Assembly (NCBI RefSeq): GCF_026210795.1
Contig: NC_089439.1
Coordinates: 1,798,001 to 1,862,000 of the forward strand
DNA from: Rhizophagus irregularis
Taxonomy: Eukaryota; Glomeromycota; Glomeromycetes; Glomerales; Glomeraceae
Reading direction: 5' to 3'
DNA length: 64,000 bases
This document shows positions 31,411 to 42,557 of this stretch, one piece after another (positions within the stretch are counted from its first letter, which is position 1; each line of letters begins with the position of its first letter). The translations under genes and the position numbers were made by a program. The notes beneath the pieces were generated by a model. That model saw nothing but the letters and a program-made list of their open reading frames with translations, did no database searches and was not told where the DNA came from.

Positions 31411-34400
31411 TAGTGATACCGGGCGAAACTATTTTATTCAATCCGAAATATTTCGTCTTTTTTTTTTGAAGGATAAATTAATTCCGAAACCTAAACTTAT
31501 TCCGAAACTTAAATGTATATCCGAAATGACGAAATATATTTATAGTACAACATAGTATTTAAGGTTTAGTAAACTAGCCAATTATAATATAATTATTTTA
31601 TTTTACGTTTAGTATATGTATAATTTTAATAAATTTCAAAGAAAATGTAACACAATTTTCAACATATTATTATCAAAAAAGTTATAAGCATGTGAAAAAA
31701 ATACGATTTCTAATATAAAATTGATTATAAAGTGTCTCCTTCTAATTCATTATCAATTGAATATTGTTGAATTAATTCTTCAACATCATAATTACTTTCC
31801 ATTTCTACATTTTCATCACTATCGTCTAGTTCATCTTCACCATCAGTTTCATTAACATCATCATTAATATCACTGTCATCCGAATTTTCACCATCATTAT
31901 TCAAACATTTTACTGCATTTTTTAAATTAAACATTTCTTCAATAATCAAAACCCGTACTTCATGATTAGGAATTTCTGAAATAGGAATATTTCTTCTATT
32001 ATCAATTTCATCTTCCTCCTCTTCAAATTGTAAAAATGTTGAATCATTAATCATTTCATGCACTTCATCCTCTGTATATTGTTGACTAACATAAGCAAGC
32101 TCATTTTTAATATTAGATACATAAAACGACCGAATTTTTGCCATAGCCTCAACCTTTAAAAGTCCTAATCGTTGCCGTCGTGTACCATATAACCAGCCAA
32201 GAGTGGAAAAAATTCTTTCGCATCCTGCACTATGTGGAGTGATAGAAAACACCATTATAGCCAATGCAGGAAGATAATCATACTTGTCTTTGATTGTAAG
32301 CCACCAACTCATTGGTGTTTCAAGATGGCTATCAAACTCTTGATTATATGGACTCTTTCGCAATTCATAATTACGCATTTGTGCCAAAAGACGATTACAT
32401 GACCTCCTGTCACCACCATTATTTTGCCAAATCTGAGCCGCGGTAGTAGTGATAGTTTTCCAATATACTGCTTTTAACCCACGTGCTATTAAATATTTAT
32501 AAAAAAATCAATTTATTTTCTTTTAATAAATAATTTCATTAAAAAATTAGGATTTTACTAACCGCGATAGGCAGGATGTAAAAAATATGCCAAAATATAG
32601 ATTTTTGGATCAAACTTGTCCCAATATTTGTTAAATGATTCGATACAATGTTGATGAAATTCTACCATTCCTCGAGAAGGTAATTTTTTAATAGTATTTG
32701 CTATTAAAATCAATTGAAGAAAGCAATCAGCAAGGTTTGCATTAGCACTTTCAAGTAAGGTAATTGCAGTTTTAATCGGCTTTAGAACTTTGGTTAATTT
32801 ATCAACGTTTGAGAAAAATTCCGAGCTTCGAATATTTCGTCTAACACTTTTATTTGTGATTTCATTAGGATTATTCTTCAAAACCTATAAATATTTTACA
32901 AAATATTATTAATAATCAGTAATATTACAATAACAAAATAAGAATTTATAGATATTGAAATAAACTCACATGTTCTAGTGCCATTCGTAAACGAGATACG
33001 GAACTTACAGCTTCATACATGGAAGTCCATCTTGTTTCACAGTATGTTTTAAGCCCTCCTCCTACGATTTGTAATGTAGTAGTAGCATCGGTCAACAATT
33101 TTCCTACTATATGAGAACGTTTAAAGAATGATGTAATCTGATTACAGCCACTGATCGTTATTTTAGCCAAATCATGTTCTAAAATTAAAAAAAAAGGTTA
33201 AAAAGATGAATTTTTAACAATAATTCATAATTATTTTATAGAATTTGAAACATACCCATAATCTGTTTGGTTACTAAATTGACGAAATGAGCAATGCACC
33301 GAAGATCAATAATGTTTGGAAATTGGTTCGTAACAATTTCCCTTGCTTTAACGCAATTCGCGGCATTATCAGTAACTAATGCAGAAACTTTTTCAGGGCC
33401 AATTTTTTTGATAATATCCGTAATTTGGCCTGCAAGAAAATCTCCTGTATGATGATCGCCTGAGTAGTCATGAAGAGCATAAAGGTATTGTTCTCGATCA
33501 GGAGTTAGGATTACATAGTTATAAACAGAAACACCATTCGGATTTGTCCAGCCATCAAGTGCTTAAAGAGTTAAAGAGTTAAACAGTTAGAATTTAAAAT
33601 TTTAAAAATTTTTGTAAATTCATTTGATAACAAAACTTACCAAGTGTTAAATTCTCAGAATTTTTAATGATCTCCTTAATCTTGTCATTAATTCTTGCTG
33701 TTTCTTGATTTAAAAGCCTACCACTTAGCAATTCGCTTGTTGGAGGCTCATATCCTGGTCTCATTTCGTGAAGAAATTCAATAAAAAATGGATTCTCAAT
33801 AATTGAGAACGGAATACCACAACATATAAATGCGCGCACAAGAGCACGAGTAATAGAAGCCTTTTTTTGAGAATTTATGTTAGTTGACTCAAACCAATCA
33901 GTCAACTCCCGCTGGTCCACCTGAGTTTTTCTTTTTTTACTATTTTCTGGCGAAGAAAAGGTATCTTCCCTTCCAAAATCCCGCGCAGAAACTACACCTA
34001 AGTAGAACGAATGAACAAGTTCTGGAACTTCTCTACAGTTGTTTGCTAGGTGATCTTCTAGCTCATTTGGATGACCACGAGGCCAATATGTCCTACAATA
34101 ATTACATTTGGCCGAAAAATGACCAGCAGACTTGAGCGGTTTCTTCTCATAATGTCTCCATACTTCACTTTGAGGACGACCACCTTTCTTCTTTTGTTGT
34201 TCAGTTGGAGTGTCCATTTTTTATAGAATATTGAACGTTTATGAATATAGCAAAACAGCGAAAGTAATACATTGACGTGACTTTTGGCAATATATAAAGT
34301 CATTTGGTATCTCGTGCGGTCGTGCCTCGTGGGTTTTTTTCTATTTTAACAGTTATTGATTATCGTTGATTTGATCATAACGATAATTAAAGTTTCACAG

Positions 34401-35146
34401 TCCGTAATCAAAACTGTGCTACATGATAATCCAATATAATATTGATCAGATGATCAATTTTTTTCAACTCAAAATTCGTCTTCGTCTAATCTAACTTGGA
34501 AGTTAGAGTAATCTGACAATTTCGCAGATATAGTAGTAGTCGGTTACTAAACAACAGTTTAACTTTAGGACGTTCAAAGTATGCTGAAGGCAGAAATTGT
34601 GACTCGGGAAGGTTTTGTAGTTAGAGTAATTATAGATTTAGTTACGAGGACATTAAAGTACGCCGAGGGCCGAAATTGTGACTTGTAAAGATTATAGTTA
34701 GATTTGATGGATTAGTTGATTTATGAGGGATGGTAAGTTTGGTAAGTTAGATATAGAATGCATCGTGTTGGTATATAGAAATCTATAAAAGGATTGGTAC
34801 AATTTTATTCATATGGGATGAAAGATTATGGTATCGTCACTATCGTGAGAGGGATTATTTTATGGTGTATAATATAATAATATTGTTATAAAGCTGTGTT
34901 TATTTGTTAATATTTTAGCATATTGTATGTATAATATTTAATAAATTTTACTAAATTGTGTTTGAAAACGTGTCGATATATTTGTAAAATAAAAAAAAAA
35001 ACTAAAAATATATTTTTCAGTTTAGTCATAATTTCGGTTTAGTCATGTGACGAAATATTTCGGAATTTCGTAATTTGAAATGCATTGACGAAACAATTTC
35101 GGTTTCGTCACATGACTAAATATTTCGGTTTCGCCCGGGATCACTA
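31411..35146 (-). mobile_element. hAT-2: complete 3.74-kb hAT transposon
   Basis: Ends TAGTGATACCGGGCGAAAC (left) and the complement of TAGTGATCCCGGGCGAAAC (right), with a perfect 8-bp duplication TCTGTCAT at 31403-31410 and 35147-35154. Subterminal CCGAAATATTTCGTC words repeat at both ends (31440-31540, 34990-35130). The transposase gene inside is open in all five exons. It sits in the middle of the broken transposase-like gene. Clean ends, exact TSD and intact coding suggest a young, possibly active copy. Confidence 0.95.
31725..34217 (-). CDS. hAT transposase, intact, five exons, 724 aa
   Basis: Exons by position: 34217-33641, 33561-33256, 33178-32970, 32884-32563 and 32485-31725; introns have GTAAGT, GTATGT, GTGAGT and GTTAGT donors and AG acceptors. 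The exon lengths sum to 2175 nt, an exact multiple of three, with no internal stop. Domains: BED zinc finger at residues 38-61 (C38, C41, H56, C61); RNase-H-like core with ALDGWT (D195), LVTDNAANC (D257), RCIAHFVNL and TRWTSMYE; C-terminal dimerisation region with SAGCERIFSTLGW supplying the catalytic glutamate. An acidic tail follows (DDSDINDDVNETDGEDELDD). A TATATA-like box lies about 75 bp upstream. It should act in the nucleus on its own TAGTGAT...CGGGCGAAA ends. Confidence 0.92.
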
Positions 35147-35154
35147 TCTGTCAT

Positions 35155-35350
35155 GTCAAAAATCATAACTAAGTCTTCTACTAATTCCCATAAGGCCTTT
35201 CTTCTGGAATTGATGGCACGTTCACTCTGAGAAATTGAAGTGTCCTCAAGATATTCGCTTAGGAGTAGGTCAACTCTCTCTCTTTCTGATTGAGCTGCTT
35301 TAATATTTGCTTTTAATTTCATTTCATCAATAATATTTCCACTAATATTT
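35155..35350 (-). pseudogene. Transposase-like gene, middle C-terminal piece
   Basis: From the boundary at 35350 the minus strand reads NISGNIIDEMKLKANIKAAQ, then SERERVDLLLSEYLEDTSIS, ALWELVEDLV and IFDMTD at the hAT-2 target. Upstream it connects in phase with FGVHFIKQ at 39007 if the 35351-39006 element is removed; downstream with 31402. The length and the RERxDLLLSEYLDDTSIS style match C-termini I recall from repeated Rhizophagus proteins (memory, unchecked). Confidence 0.75.
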
Positions 35351-36061
35351 CATCAGCAAGTTTTAAACAGGCGTATAAAGTGTTGAAAAACACCATGTGT
35401 TGCTCAACGCCAAAAAACGTAGGGAAACGAACCCTTTGTCAATCAACACCACTTAAAAATGTTTAAAAATGTGTAAAACAACACCCATTTAAGTGTAAAG
35501 CTACACATAGTAAAACAACGATAGTTTAAAAACGCGTATACAATGTATAAAAATGCGTATATTGATATTAAAAACACGTATAGCAACGGTAGCAATGGTA
35601 TTTTTTAGTCATCGTACGATAGTTAACTTTAATTGTAGTATTAGTAATTTATTAACATATATATTATTGTATATTATTAACGTGTATATTTTAAAATTTT
35701 TAAATTGTAAAATATTGTAAATTTATTTATAGAATACAGTACAATACAAATACAATATCTAATCATGTAAAATTGTAAAAATTCATCCTCTTGTTATAAT
35801 TGGATTGCCGCGGATTTTTAAGTGATCAACGTACTAAAATTCCGTTGACATAGCGCCCCTGGTGACACAACCATAACAAGGTGGAAATATGAACTTTCCC
35901 TCGATAATTATATTAATATTATGCTCCTTCATGATAAAAATCAAAACCAAATCTCGTCGTATGTGTCTTAACAACATCAAGTGGTTTAATATTCACATTG
36001 AGGATTGAGGAATTATCTTCCATTATTCATTCGCTCAAGGGTTGAAATAACCATCAAGCTG

Positions 36062-37160
36062 ACCTACAAAAGAAAAATCCAGAGCGCCGAAAAGAAAATC
36101 TAGGCCTACAAAAAAGAGAAACGTTCAGTTAGAACGTTTCTTAAAGAATAAAATTAAAAAAAATAATTAAAAAAATGTAAGTTTCGAATATCGAAACTTA
36201 CCATATTGGCATATCCAAGTCCCAAAGCCGAAAGAATCGATACCTACAAAAAGAAAAGAGAAAATTAAAAAAAAATAAAAAAAATAAAAATAAAAAACGT
36301 GTTTTATTCAAAACTTACTGATTCTTTGGGTTTTCCGTTCTTCGGAAGCCCACCCGAACCTATAAAAAAAAATACAAGAACGGTTAGTTAACCGTTCTTA
36401 ATAATAAAAAAATAAAAAAAAGTTAAGATTCGTACCATACCTTACGAATCTTTGGGTTTTCCGTTCTTGGGAAGCCCACCCGAACCTATAAAAGAAAAAA
36501 GAAAGAACGGTTAGTAAACCGTTCATAATAATAAACAAAGAAAGAAAAAAATAAAGATTCTTACGAATCTTTGGGTTTTTCCGTTCTTGGGAAGCCCACC
36601 CGAACCTATAAAAGAAAAAAGAAAGGAACGGTTAGTAAACCGTTCCAAAATATTAAAAAAAAACAAAAACCAAAATTCGTACTCGTACTTACGAATCTTG
36701 GTTCTCCCGTTCGGGGGTCAAGTCCACCCGAACCTATAAAAAAGAAAGGAACGGTTATTAGTAACCGTTCATAATATTAAAAAAAAAAAAAAAAAACAAA
36801 ACCAAGATTCGTATATACTTACGAATCTTGGTTCTTTTCTGTTCTTCGGAACCAAGAAGCCGCCCGAAACCTAAAAAATAGAAGTAAAGAACGGTTATTA
36901 GTAACCGTTCATAATATTTTTTTAAAAAAAAACAAAAAAACAAAACCAAGATTCGTATATACTTACGAATCTTGGTTCTTTTCCGTTCTTCGGAACCAGG
37001 AAGCTGCCCGAAACCTAAAAAGAAAAGAACGGTTATTAGTAACCGTTCATTAATAATATTAAAAAAAAAGAAAAAAAATTAAACCAAGATTCGTACTTAT
37101 CTTACGAATCTTGGTTTTCCGTTCTTCGGAACTCGGAAGCCCACCCGCTGACCTAAAAGA
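36062..37160 (-). repeat. Intron-like tandem array III, splice-like part
   Basis: Minus-strand units of about 115 bp. 'Exons' of about 40 nt are nearly identical: GTTCGGGTGGGCTTCC, then AAGAACGG and AAACCCAAAGATTC. The donor GTAAG follows directly and lies in a hairpin (AAGATTCGTA / TACGAATCTT). A second hairpin, GAACGGTTTACTAACCGTTC, holds the branch-point-like TACTAAC in its loop, then a T-tract and TATAG. On the plus strand the repeats appear as CCTATAAAA ... CTTACGAATCTT near 36360, 36484, 36604, 36733, 36866 and 37012, with a related variant at 36065 and 36241. Confidence 0.85.
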
Positions 37161-38200
37161 AGAAAGGAAAAAAAAATGAAAAAAAATTACGAAACATTAA
37201 TAAGCGTTTCGTTAAAAAATGTAATAAAAAAAATCGGAACGTTAGCCAACGTTCCGATTAAAAAAAATCAAAAAAAAAAGTTTGAAACGTTAAAAACGTT
37301 TCGTTAAAAAATGAAATACAAAAAAATCGAACGTTAGCTAACGTTCCGATTAAGAAAAATAAAAAAAAAATGTATTTTCGAAACGTTAAAAAGCGTTTCG
37401 TTAAAAAAAATGAAAAATAAAAAAATCGGAACGTTAGACAACGCCTTCCGAAAAGAAGTTAAAAAAAGAATAAATGAAACGCTTTTTCAACGTTTCCGTT
37501 AAAAAAGTAAAATAAAAAAATAATCGGAACGCCTAACGCTTCCGATTAAAAAAATGTTAAAAAAAATTGTTTCGAACGCTAAAAACGCTCCGATTAAAAA
37601 AGAAAAAAATATTTTCAAACGCTAAAAAACGCTTCGCTAAAATGAAAAAATCGGAACGCAACCAACGCTCCGATTAAAAAAATAAAACAAATACTTCAAA
37701 CGCGTTAAAACGCTTTCAAAATAATTTTAATGAAAACTGAACGCTAGCCAACGCCTGATTAAAAAAATGAAAAAACAAATATTTCAGAACGCTTAGACAA
37801 CGCTCCGATTAAAAAATAAAACAAATATTTTGAAACGTTAAAAAATGTTTCAAAATATTTTTAACGAAAAAATCGGAACGTTAGCCAATGTTCCGATTAA
37901 AGAATTTTTTAAAAAACAATATTTCAGAACGCTTTTCAACGTTCCGATTAAAAATGAAGTAAAAAAATTAATCGGAACGTTAGCCAACGTTCCGATTAAA
38001 AGAATTTAAAAAAAAAATAATATTTCGGAACGTTTTTCAACGTTCCGATTAAAAATGAAATAAAAAAAATAATCGGAACATTAGCCAACATTCCGATTAA
38101 AAGAATTTTTAAAAAAAATATTTCGAAACGTTAAAAAACGTTTCGTTAAAAAATGAATAAATAGTTTCGCAACGTTTCGTTGCGAAACTCACCAAACTTT
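37161..38200 (-). repeat. Array III, hairpin-only part
   Basis: About 20 hairpins alternate between two stems: GAAACGTT-AAAAACGTTTC and ATCGGAACGTTAGCCAACGT closing with TCCGAT. Spacing is about 50-55 bp with A-runs between. Splice-like donors are absent except at the promoter-proximal end, where GCGAAACTCACC gives a donor-like GTGAGTTTCGC at 38190. This may be the oldest or most decayed part, or a distinct structural block. Confidence 0.75.
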
Positions 38201-38327
38201 TTTCCGTAAAAGGCTCATATCTCCAGAATTAATGACCTTATATTACGGAATTTATCCACTTATTACATTTTCTGTGAATGGATCCGTGAAGGCTCATTTT
38301 TACGGAGTTTTTATAGAAATAACGGAT

Positions 38328-38345
38328 AAAACTTTTATAAAGGAA
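38328..38345 (-). promoter_or_regulatory. TATA box ahead of array III
   Basis: Minus strand CCTTTATAAAAGTTTTATCC has TATAAA at 38339-38334, about 130 bp before the array, and lies just after a 150-bp pyrimidine-rich tract (38500-38340). It suggests polymerase II transcription through the array. Confidence 0.45.
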
Positions 38346-38670
38346 AGGGGAGAAAGGGGAGAACGAAAGGGAAAAGAACGAAACGAAAGGGAAGGGGAGA
38401 AATAAAGGGTAATGGGAAAATGAAAGGGAAGGGGAGAACGAAGGGGAGAACGAAGGGGTAATGGGAAAACGAAAGGGAAGGGGAGAACGAAGAAAAGCAA
38501 AAAAAAATTAAGCTTTGCTAAAAAAAGCTTAATTTCTTTTTTTGCTATACCGCAGTCCGCAGCGGTAATCCAGTATCACGTGATACATGTGATATAGAGT
38601 ACGGCCATTATAGTATTGCCGAAATGATTTTTTTTTTAAATACTAATTTTAATAAATGTATATTATACTT

Positions 38671-38745
38671 AAATTAAATAGTACAGTGGTTAGATCGTGA
38701 GATATGATATTGTAAGTTGAGGTAACCGGTTCGGTTCCTAAGGTG
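38671..38745 (+). repeat. tRNA-like (SINE-like) sequence, copy 2
   Basis: A-box-like TAGTACAGTGGTTAG at about 38679 and B-box-like GGTTCGGTTCC at 38728-38738, one base from the GGTTCGANNCC consensus. Similar over about 70 bp to the minus strand at 22383-22452. No convincing anticodon arm. Confidence 0.55.
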
Positions 38746-39006
38746 AGTAAAAATAAATAAATAAATATAATTTAATTAAAATATACACATGTAATCATAT
38801 ATATGCGTTAATATACAGTGCGTTGAACAACAATGCATAATGTGTTGCACTACAAATTAGAGTTGAACGACGCGTATATTAACATTATGCGCTGATATAC
38901 TCCAATATATGGGTGTTGATTAATATTGTTAATCATGTTGAACAACTAGCTGGTGTTGATCAACGCGTATACTGGTGTGAATCAACGCTTTTCAAACTTG
39001 CTGATG

Positions 39007-41773
39007 TTTGTTTTATAAAATGAACTCCAAAGGTCTCAAGCGTTTCATCAAAACCAAAACAAACAGGCTTTTGATTTTCACTTCCATCATCATCAATGTT
39101 CTTTGGTATCCTAAATGCTCCAACGTGTTGCAAAATTTCATTCAATTTTGGATACTTAGTTAGCGTAGAGAGATGTTGAGCGATAGCTACTGCGTAATTT
39201 GATTTACCCGCACTTGGAAAAAGAGGTGATGCTGCAGCAAGAGCATCTCGTTGCAAATTATGATTTCCAATTCTCATTCCTATTTGGTATGCTTTCCATA
39301 TTCCAGCCCACTGATAATAAAGATACCAAATTTTTAGAAAAATATTGGTGTCAGTATTTTCGTTCATTATTTCAGACAAATTAATATTTTTTCTCTTTGT
39401 AAATATATTAATTGAAACTCCAACTGCCACCCACAAAAAGTCTAAGACTCTAGATGTCATTCGATAATCAACGGCTGCCTCAAACTTGTCCAAAAATTGA
39501 ACACCTAATCTTCTTGCTAAATTTAGAAGTCCGTAACTAGAGAACAACACAATTAGAACTTAACAGAAGTCTTTGGAGGGGTGCCATTGTCCGAGCAATG
39601 GTCTCAATTGAGGCCATTGCTCTTGGCATCTAACTAACCGACGATAAATAGCTTCATCAGCAACTATATCAAGGTATGCAGTTTCTTGCAAATTAAAATC
39701 GGCTTTGTACATAGTGGCAGCTCCTAAAATTGCTTGGTCTGAATTTGGATTATCCCCTGGTTCAAGAATTACAACGTGGGGAGAAGGACCTTTACAGCCA
39801 TGTTCAAATTTCTCTAGTATAGCTTTTTTAATTATTTCCACATCAAAATTTTGATTGTATTCTAAATTGCCTTCATTTGTACTTCGAAAATCTAGCAAAT
39901 TTTCTAATATACTTTGAAATCCATCCAGAGCTTCTTGCATAGTAAAATTCATACCAAATATACGATTGTCTTCTTCCAAGGTAATTAATTCTTCTTGACA
40001 CGTTGCCAGATAATTGGGAATTACTGATTGGAATGCCATTCTCAAGGTTGCATGTGAGCTGTTTCTTGTAGTGTCATATATATTTCCAAAGGAGAATGTT
40101 TTTTGTTTGAAATCTATGTTATCTATGACTGCAAGATTCCATATATCTAATTTTTGGTATAATCTTTGTGTAGGAACAGCATTATTAATTCGCTCCTTTT
40201 CTAGATTTCTTTCATGATGTTCGCTATGTCCTACTATATTCCATAATGACAGGAGACGATGAAGTGATGATAATAATTTTGGTTTGCGTGCCAGACTGCT
40301 TAGCACATTAGTTAACCAAATATTACATGAAGGAAATGCTATACCAGTGAGAACAGAAACAAAAAATGTAACTATTTTCATAATTATATTGTCAGGCAAA
40401 GTTTTAATGGCTTGTCCTCATTGTTTTCTTTTTCTATTATTAACAGCTAGTTTTCGTTTATAGATCTCTATTAACATTCCCCCCAAAAACTCTGTGATGA
40501 AATTTGGAAATGCATGATAATATTCAAAAAGTGATCCTGGTGAGCTCAGTAATTCTTTTTTCTCATTCGTTGCTTCACGTGATTTCCAGAGCTTAATTCT
40601 GAATTTTCGTCCCAAACTTTCACAATTAATTGTTTCTATATCAACATCTTGTAATTTATTTTTTGAAAATGTATCAAGAAAAAGAATTTGTATGACGAAA
40701 AGGCTAAGAGTTTCGTCAGATTTTGTCAATGAAGATGTAGCTTTAGTTAAAGGTGTAGGGAGAAAAGGGAGAATAGCTTCTACAATAGAATTCAAAATTT
40801 CTTTTTTTTTTGAATCTTCATCTGTATGTGAAATCTTAATAAGCCAATTTGCAATAAAATTGATTCCTTTTGTGACATCTTGTTCATGTAATCTATCACA
40901 GTTTGATTTTTTACCTCAAACTGTACGTTTGTGAATATGCCCGCCCAATCGTTCATAACAACTGCAACAGATACATCTTGGTTTATTTATTTTTAAAGAT
41001 TGTTCTGACAGGAAAGTTTCCTTCAATGCATTACAATATACCAATCCATTGCAGGGTACTTGAACATTTCGTCCATTAACCAACCAGGAATGGTTACTGC
41101 ATCCTTCCCCTCGGCTATAGAAAGTTATATATTGTTTGCATCCTATACATCTTCGATGTTGAATTATAGCATCTGAAGTCGTAAATTCTTTTGATATTTT
41201 ATCTTTAGGATTGTGAATTTGATTTTGATCATATAAAAAATGTGAATCACAAACTCCTAAATAATTATTGTTGACTTGTTGAACTGCATCTCGATCTATT
41301 TGCCATGTTCCATATAAATTTTGTATCTTTCTAAGCTTGTAAGTTTCGCCACATCGTTTAATCGTACCTTGAATATTATCAATTATTACACAAGGTGTTA
41401 TTGACGAAACAGATTGTACATTGGATTGTTTGCAAGTGGGTCCTCCATCAATATCATTTGGAATTATTTCATTCCTTTCTCCTTCACATTCATTGTTGGT
41501 GTTTTGTTCATCATCACTATTATTGTTTTGTTCTAATAACTCTGCCTCAATTTCACTATCATATTTACCCGCATATGATTCTATTTCACTATCTTCTTCA
41601 TTTTCATGAGCTAACATTTCATTTAACGCATTGCTAAACCTAAAGGAAAGCTGGTCAAAACTATCCTCCTCAAAAAATTCTCCAAATATTTCGTTTTCAC
41701 CATCCCTTCCAACATTTTTCAATCCAAATTCTCGTGGTAACATAGAATTATTGTCAATTTCAAAGTTCAACAT
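39007..41773 (-). pseudogene. Cysteine-rich transposase-like gene, N-terminal three quarters
   Basis: One frame runs from the ATG at 41773 to 39007 without any frameshift but with three stops: 40916-40918 (TGA), 40418-40420 (TGA) and 39560-39562 (TAA). N-terminus: acidic, then a zinc-binding-like region (CIGCKQYITFYSRGEGCSNH, CNGLVYC, CICCSCYERLGGH). Middle: FPSCNIWLTNVLSS, helical. Late region: YLDIVADEAIYRRLVRCQEQ, then LRPLLGQWH, possibly an RNase-H-like acidic site, and a C-terminal SNYAVAIAQHLSTL. It continues at 35350 and 31402, so the original protein was near 1170 residues. I relate it to a repeated Rhizophagus family with transposase character; that is recollection, not a search result. 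Confidence 0.7.
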
Positions 41774-41824
41774 TGTAAAATATTATAAATTTATTAACTT
41801 CGCGTCAAAATGGCACCAAAGAGA

Positions 41825-42160
41825 TAAAACTTTAATTTATTTTTATTTATTTACTATACGAATAAACAAATAATGAAAAGAAGAAAAGATTGAACAGAAT
41901 AAAATTTAAAAATATAAAAAAGTTCTTACGAACTTGTAAATAACTGTTTACATTGTATAAACATGTCCTTTTTCGTAAAAATATAAAAGTTTTATTTATT
42001 TACTATATAAACAAACAAAAATGAGTAACTTTCTTTGGACAGATTGAACTGAATAAACTTAATTTTTGAATTTTTAAAATATATAAAAATATTTTTAAGA
42101 CCCTAACGAACATGCCAATAATTATTTATAATAGTGTTACATTGTATAAATGTGATGTTA
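41825..42160. repeat. Two-copy direct repeat before the transposase-like gene
   Basis: A block of about 165 bp (AAGTTTTATTTATTTACTAT, AGATTGAACTGAATAA, TTACATTGTATAAA) occurs twice, at about 41833-41975 and 41985-42155. It lies directly upstream of the ATG at 41773. Confidence 0.6.
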
Positions 42161-42557
42161 CCCAAACTTAAAATTTTCGATTTTAACTAAATTTAGACCG
42201 GCATTATAAATTTGCGAAACTTTTGGCCAGCGTTACAAAAATTCCGGCCAGCATTATGTTTTAAAGATCGTCAATTTTAACTAATTGAACTAATTCTAGC
42301 CAATAAAATTTTACATACGTAATATACACCTAAAGACAATATTACGCTAAAAATTTTTATTATGATATAATAGTACAAAAAAACTCCTTATCGATTGTGT
42401 GACATTTCCACTGACTGATATCAATTACTAATTCGTAATATTATATTATTAATATGAATTCACCAGTCCTGCCAAACCAATAAAAAAAAATAATAAATTT
42501 ATTAAAACAAATAAACATATATATAATTATCTTATGCATATAATAAAATTCACCTTA
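42161..42557. other. Spacer, nothing recognised
   Basis: AT-rich. GGCCAGCATTA words near 42190-42260 suggest a MITE remnant but no ends were found. The D2 cassette starts at about 42460 (GAATTCACCAGTCCTGCC). Confidence 0.4.

Larger units (their letters stand above)
35351..39006 (-). mobile_element. 3.66-kb element carrying intron-like array III
   Basis: The outer ends are CATCAGCAAGTTTTAAACAG at 35351 and CATCAGCAAGTTTGAAAAGC read inward from 39006, so the terminal inverted repeat is 13 bp exact, then diverged. Both subterminal zones are dotted with TTGATCAACRC / GTTGAACAACRC words. Flanks show only a 2-3-bp A duplication. Removing the element restores an uninterrupted frame in the host transposase-like gene, which fixes both boundaries. 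Inside, on the minus strand: a tRNA-like sequence, a CT-rich leader, a TATA box, and the array from 38200 to 36065. There is no transposase. Superfamily unknown. Confidence 0.75.

Noticed and set aside
36062-38200. CRISPR-like regular repeats
   Set aside because: The regular spacing is not repeat-spacer: both the repeated and the intervening parts are conserved between units, and the gene content is eukaryotic.
38300-38500. Minus-strand frame rich in F, P, L, S
   Set aside because: It is the translation of a pyrimidine-rich tract (CTTTCC/CTCC repeats), better read as a leader region.
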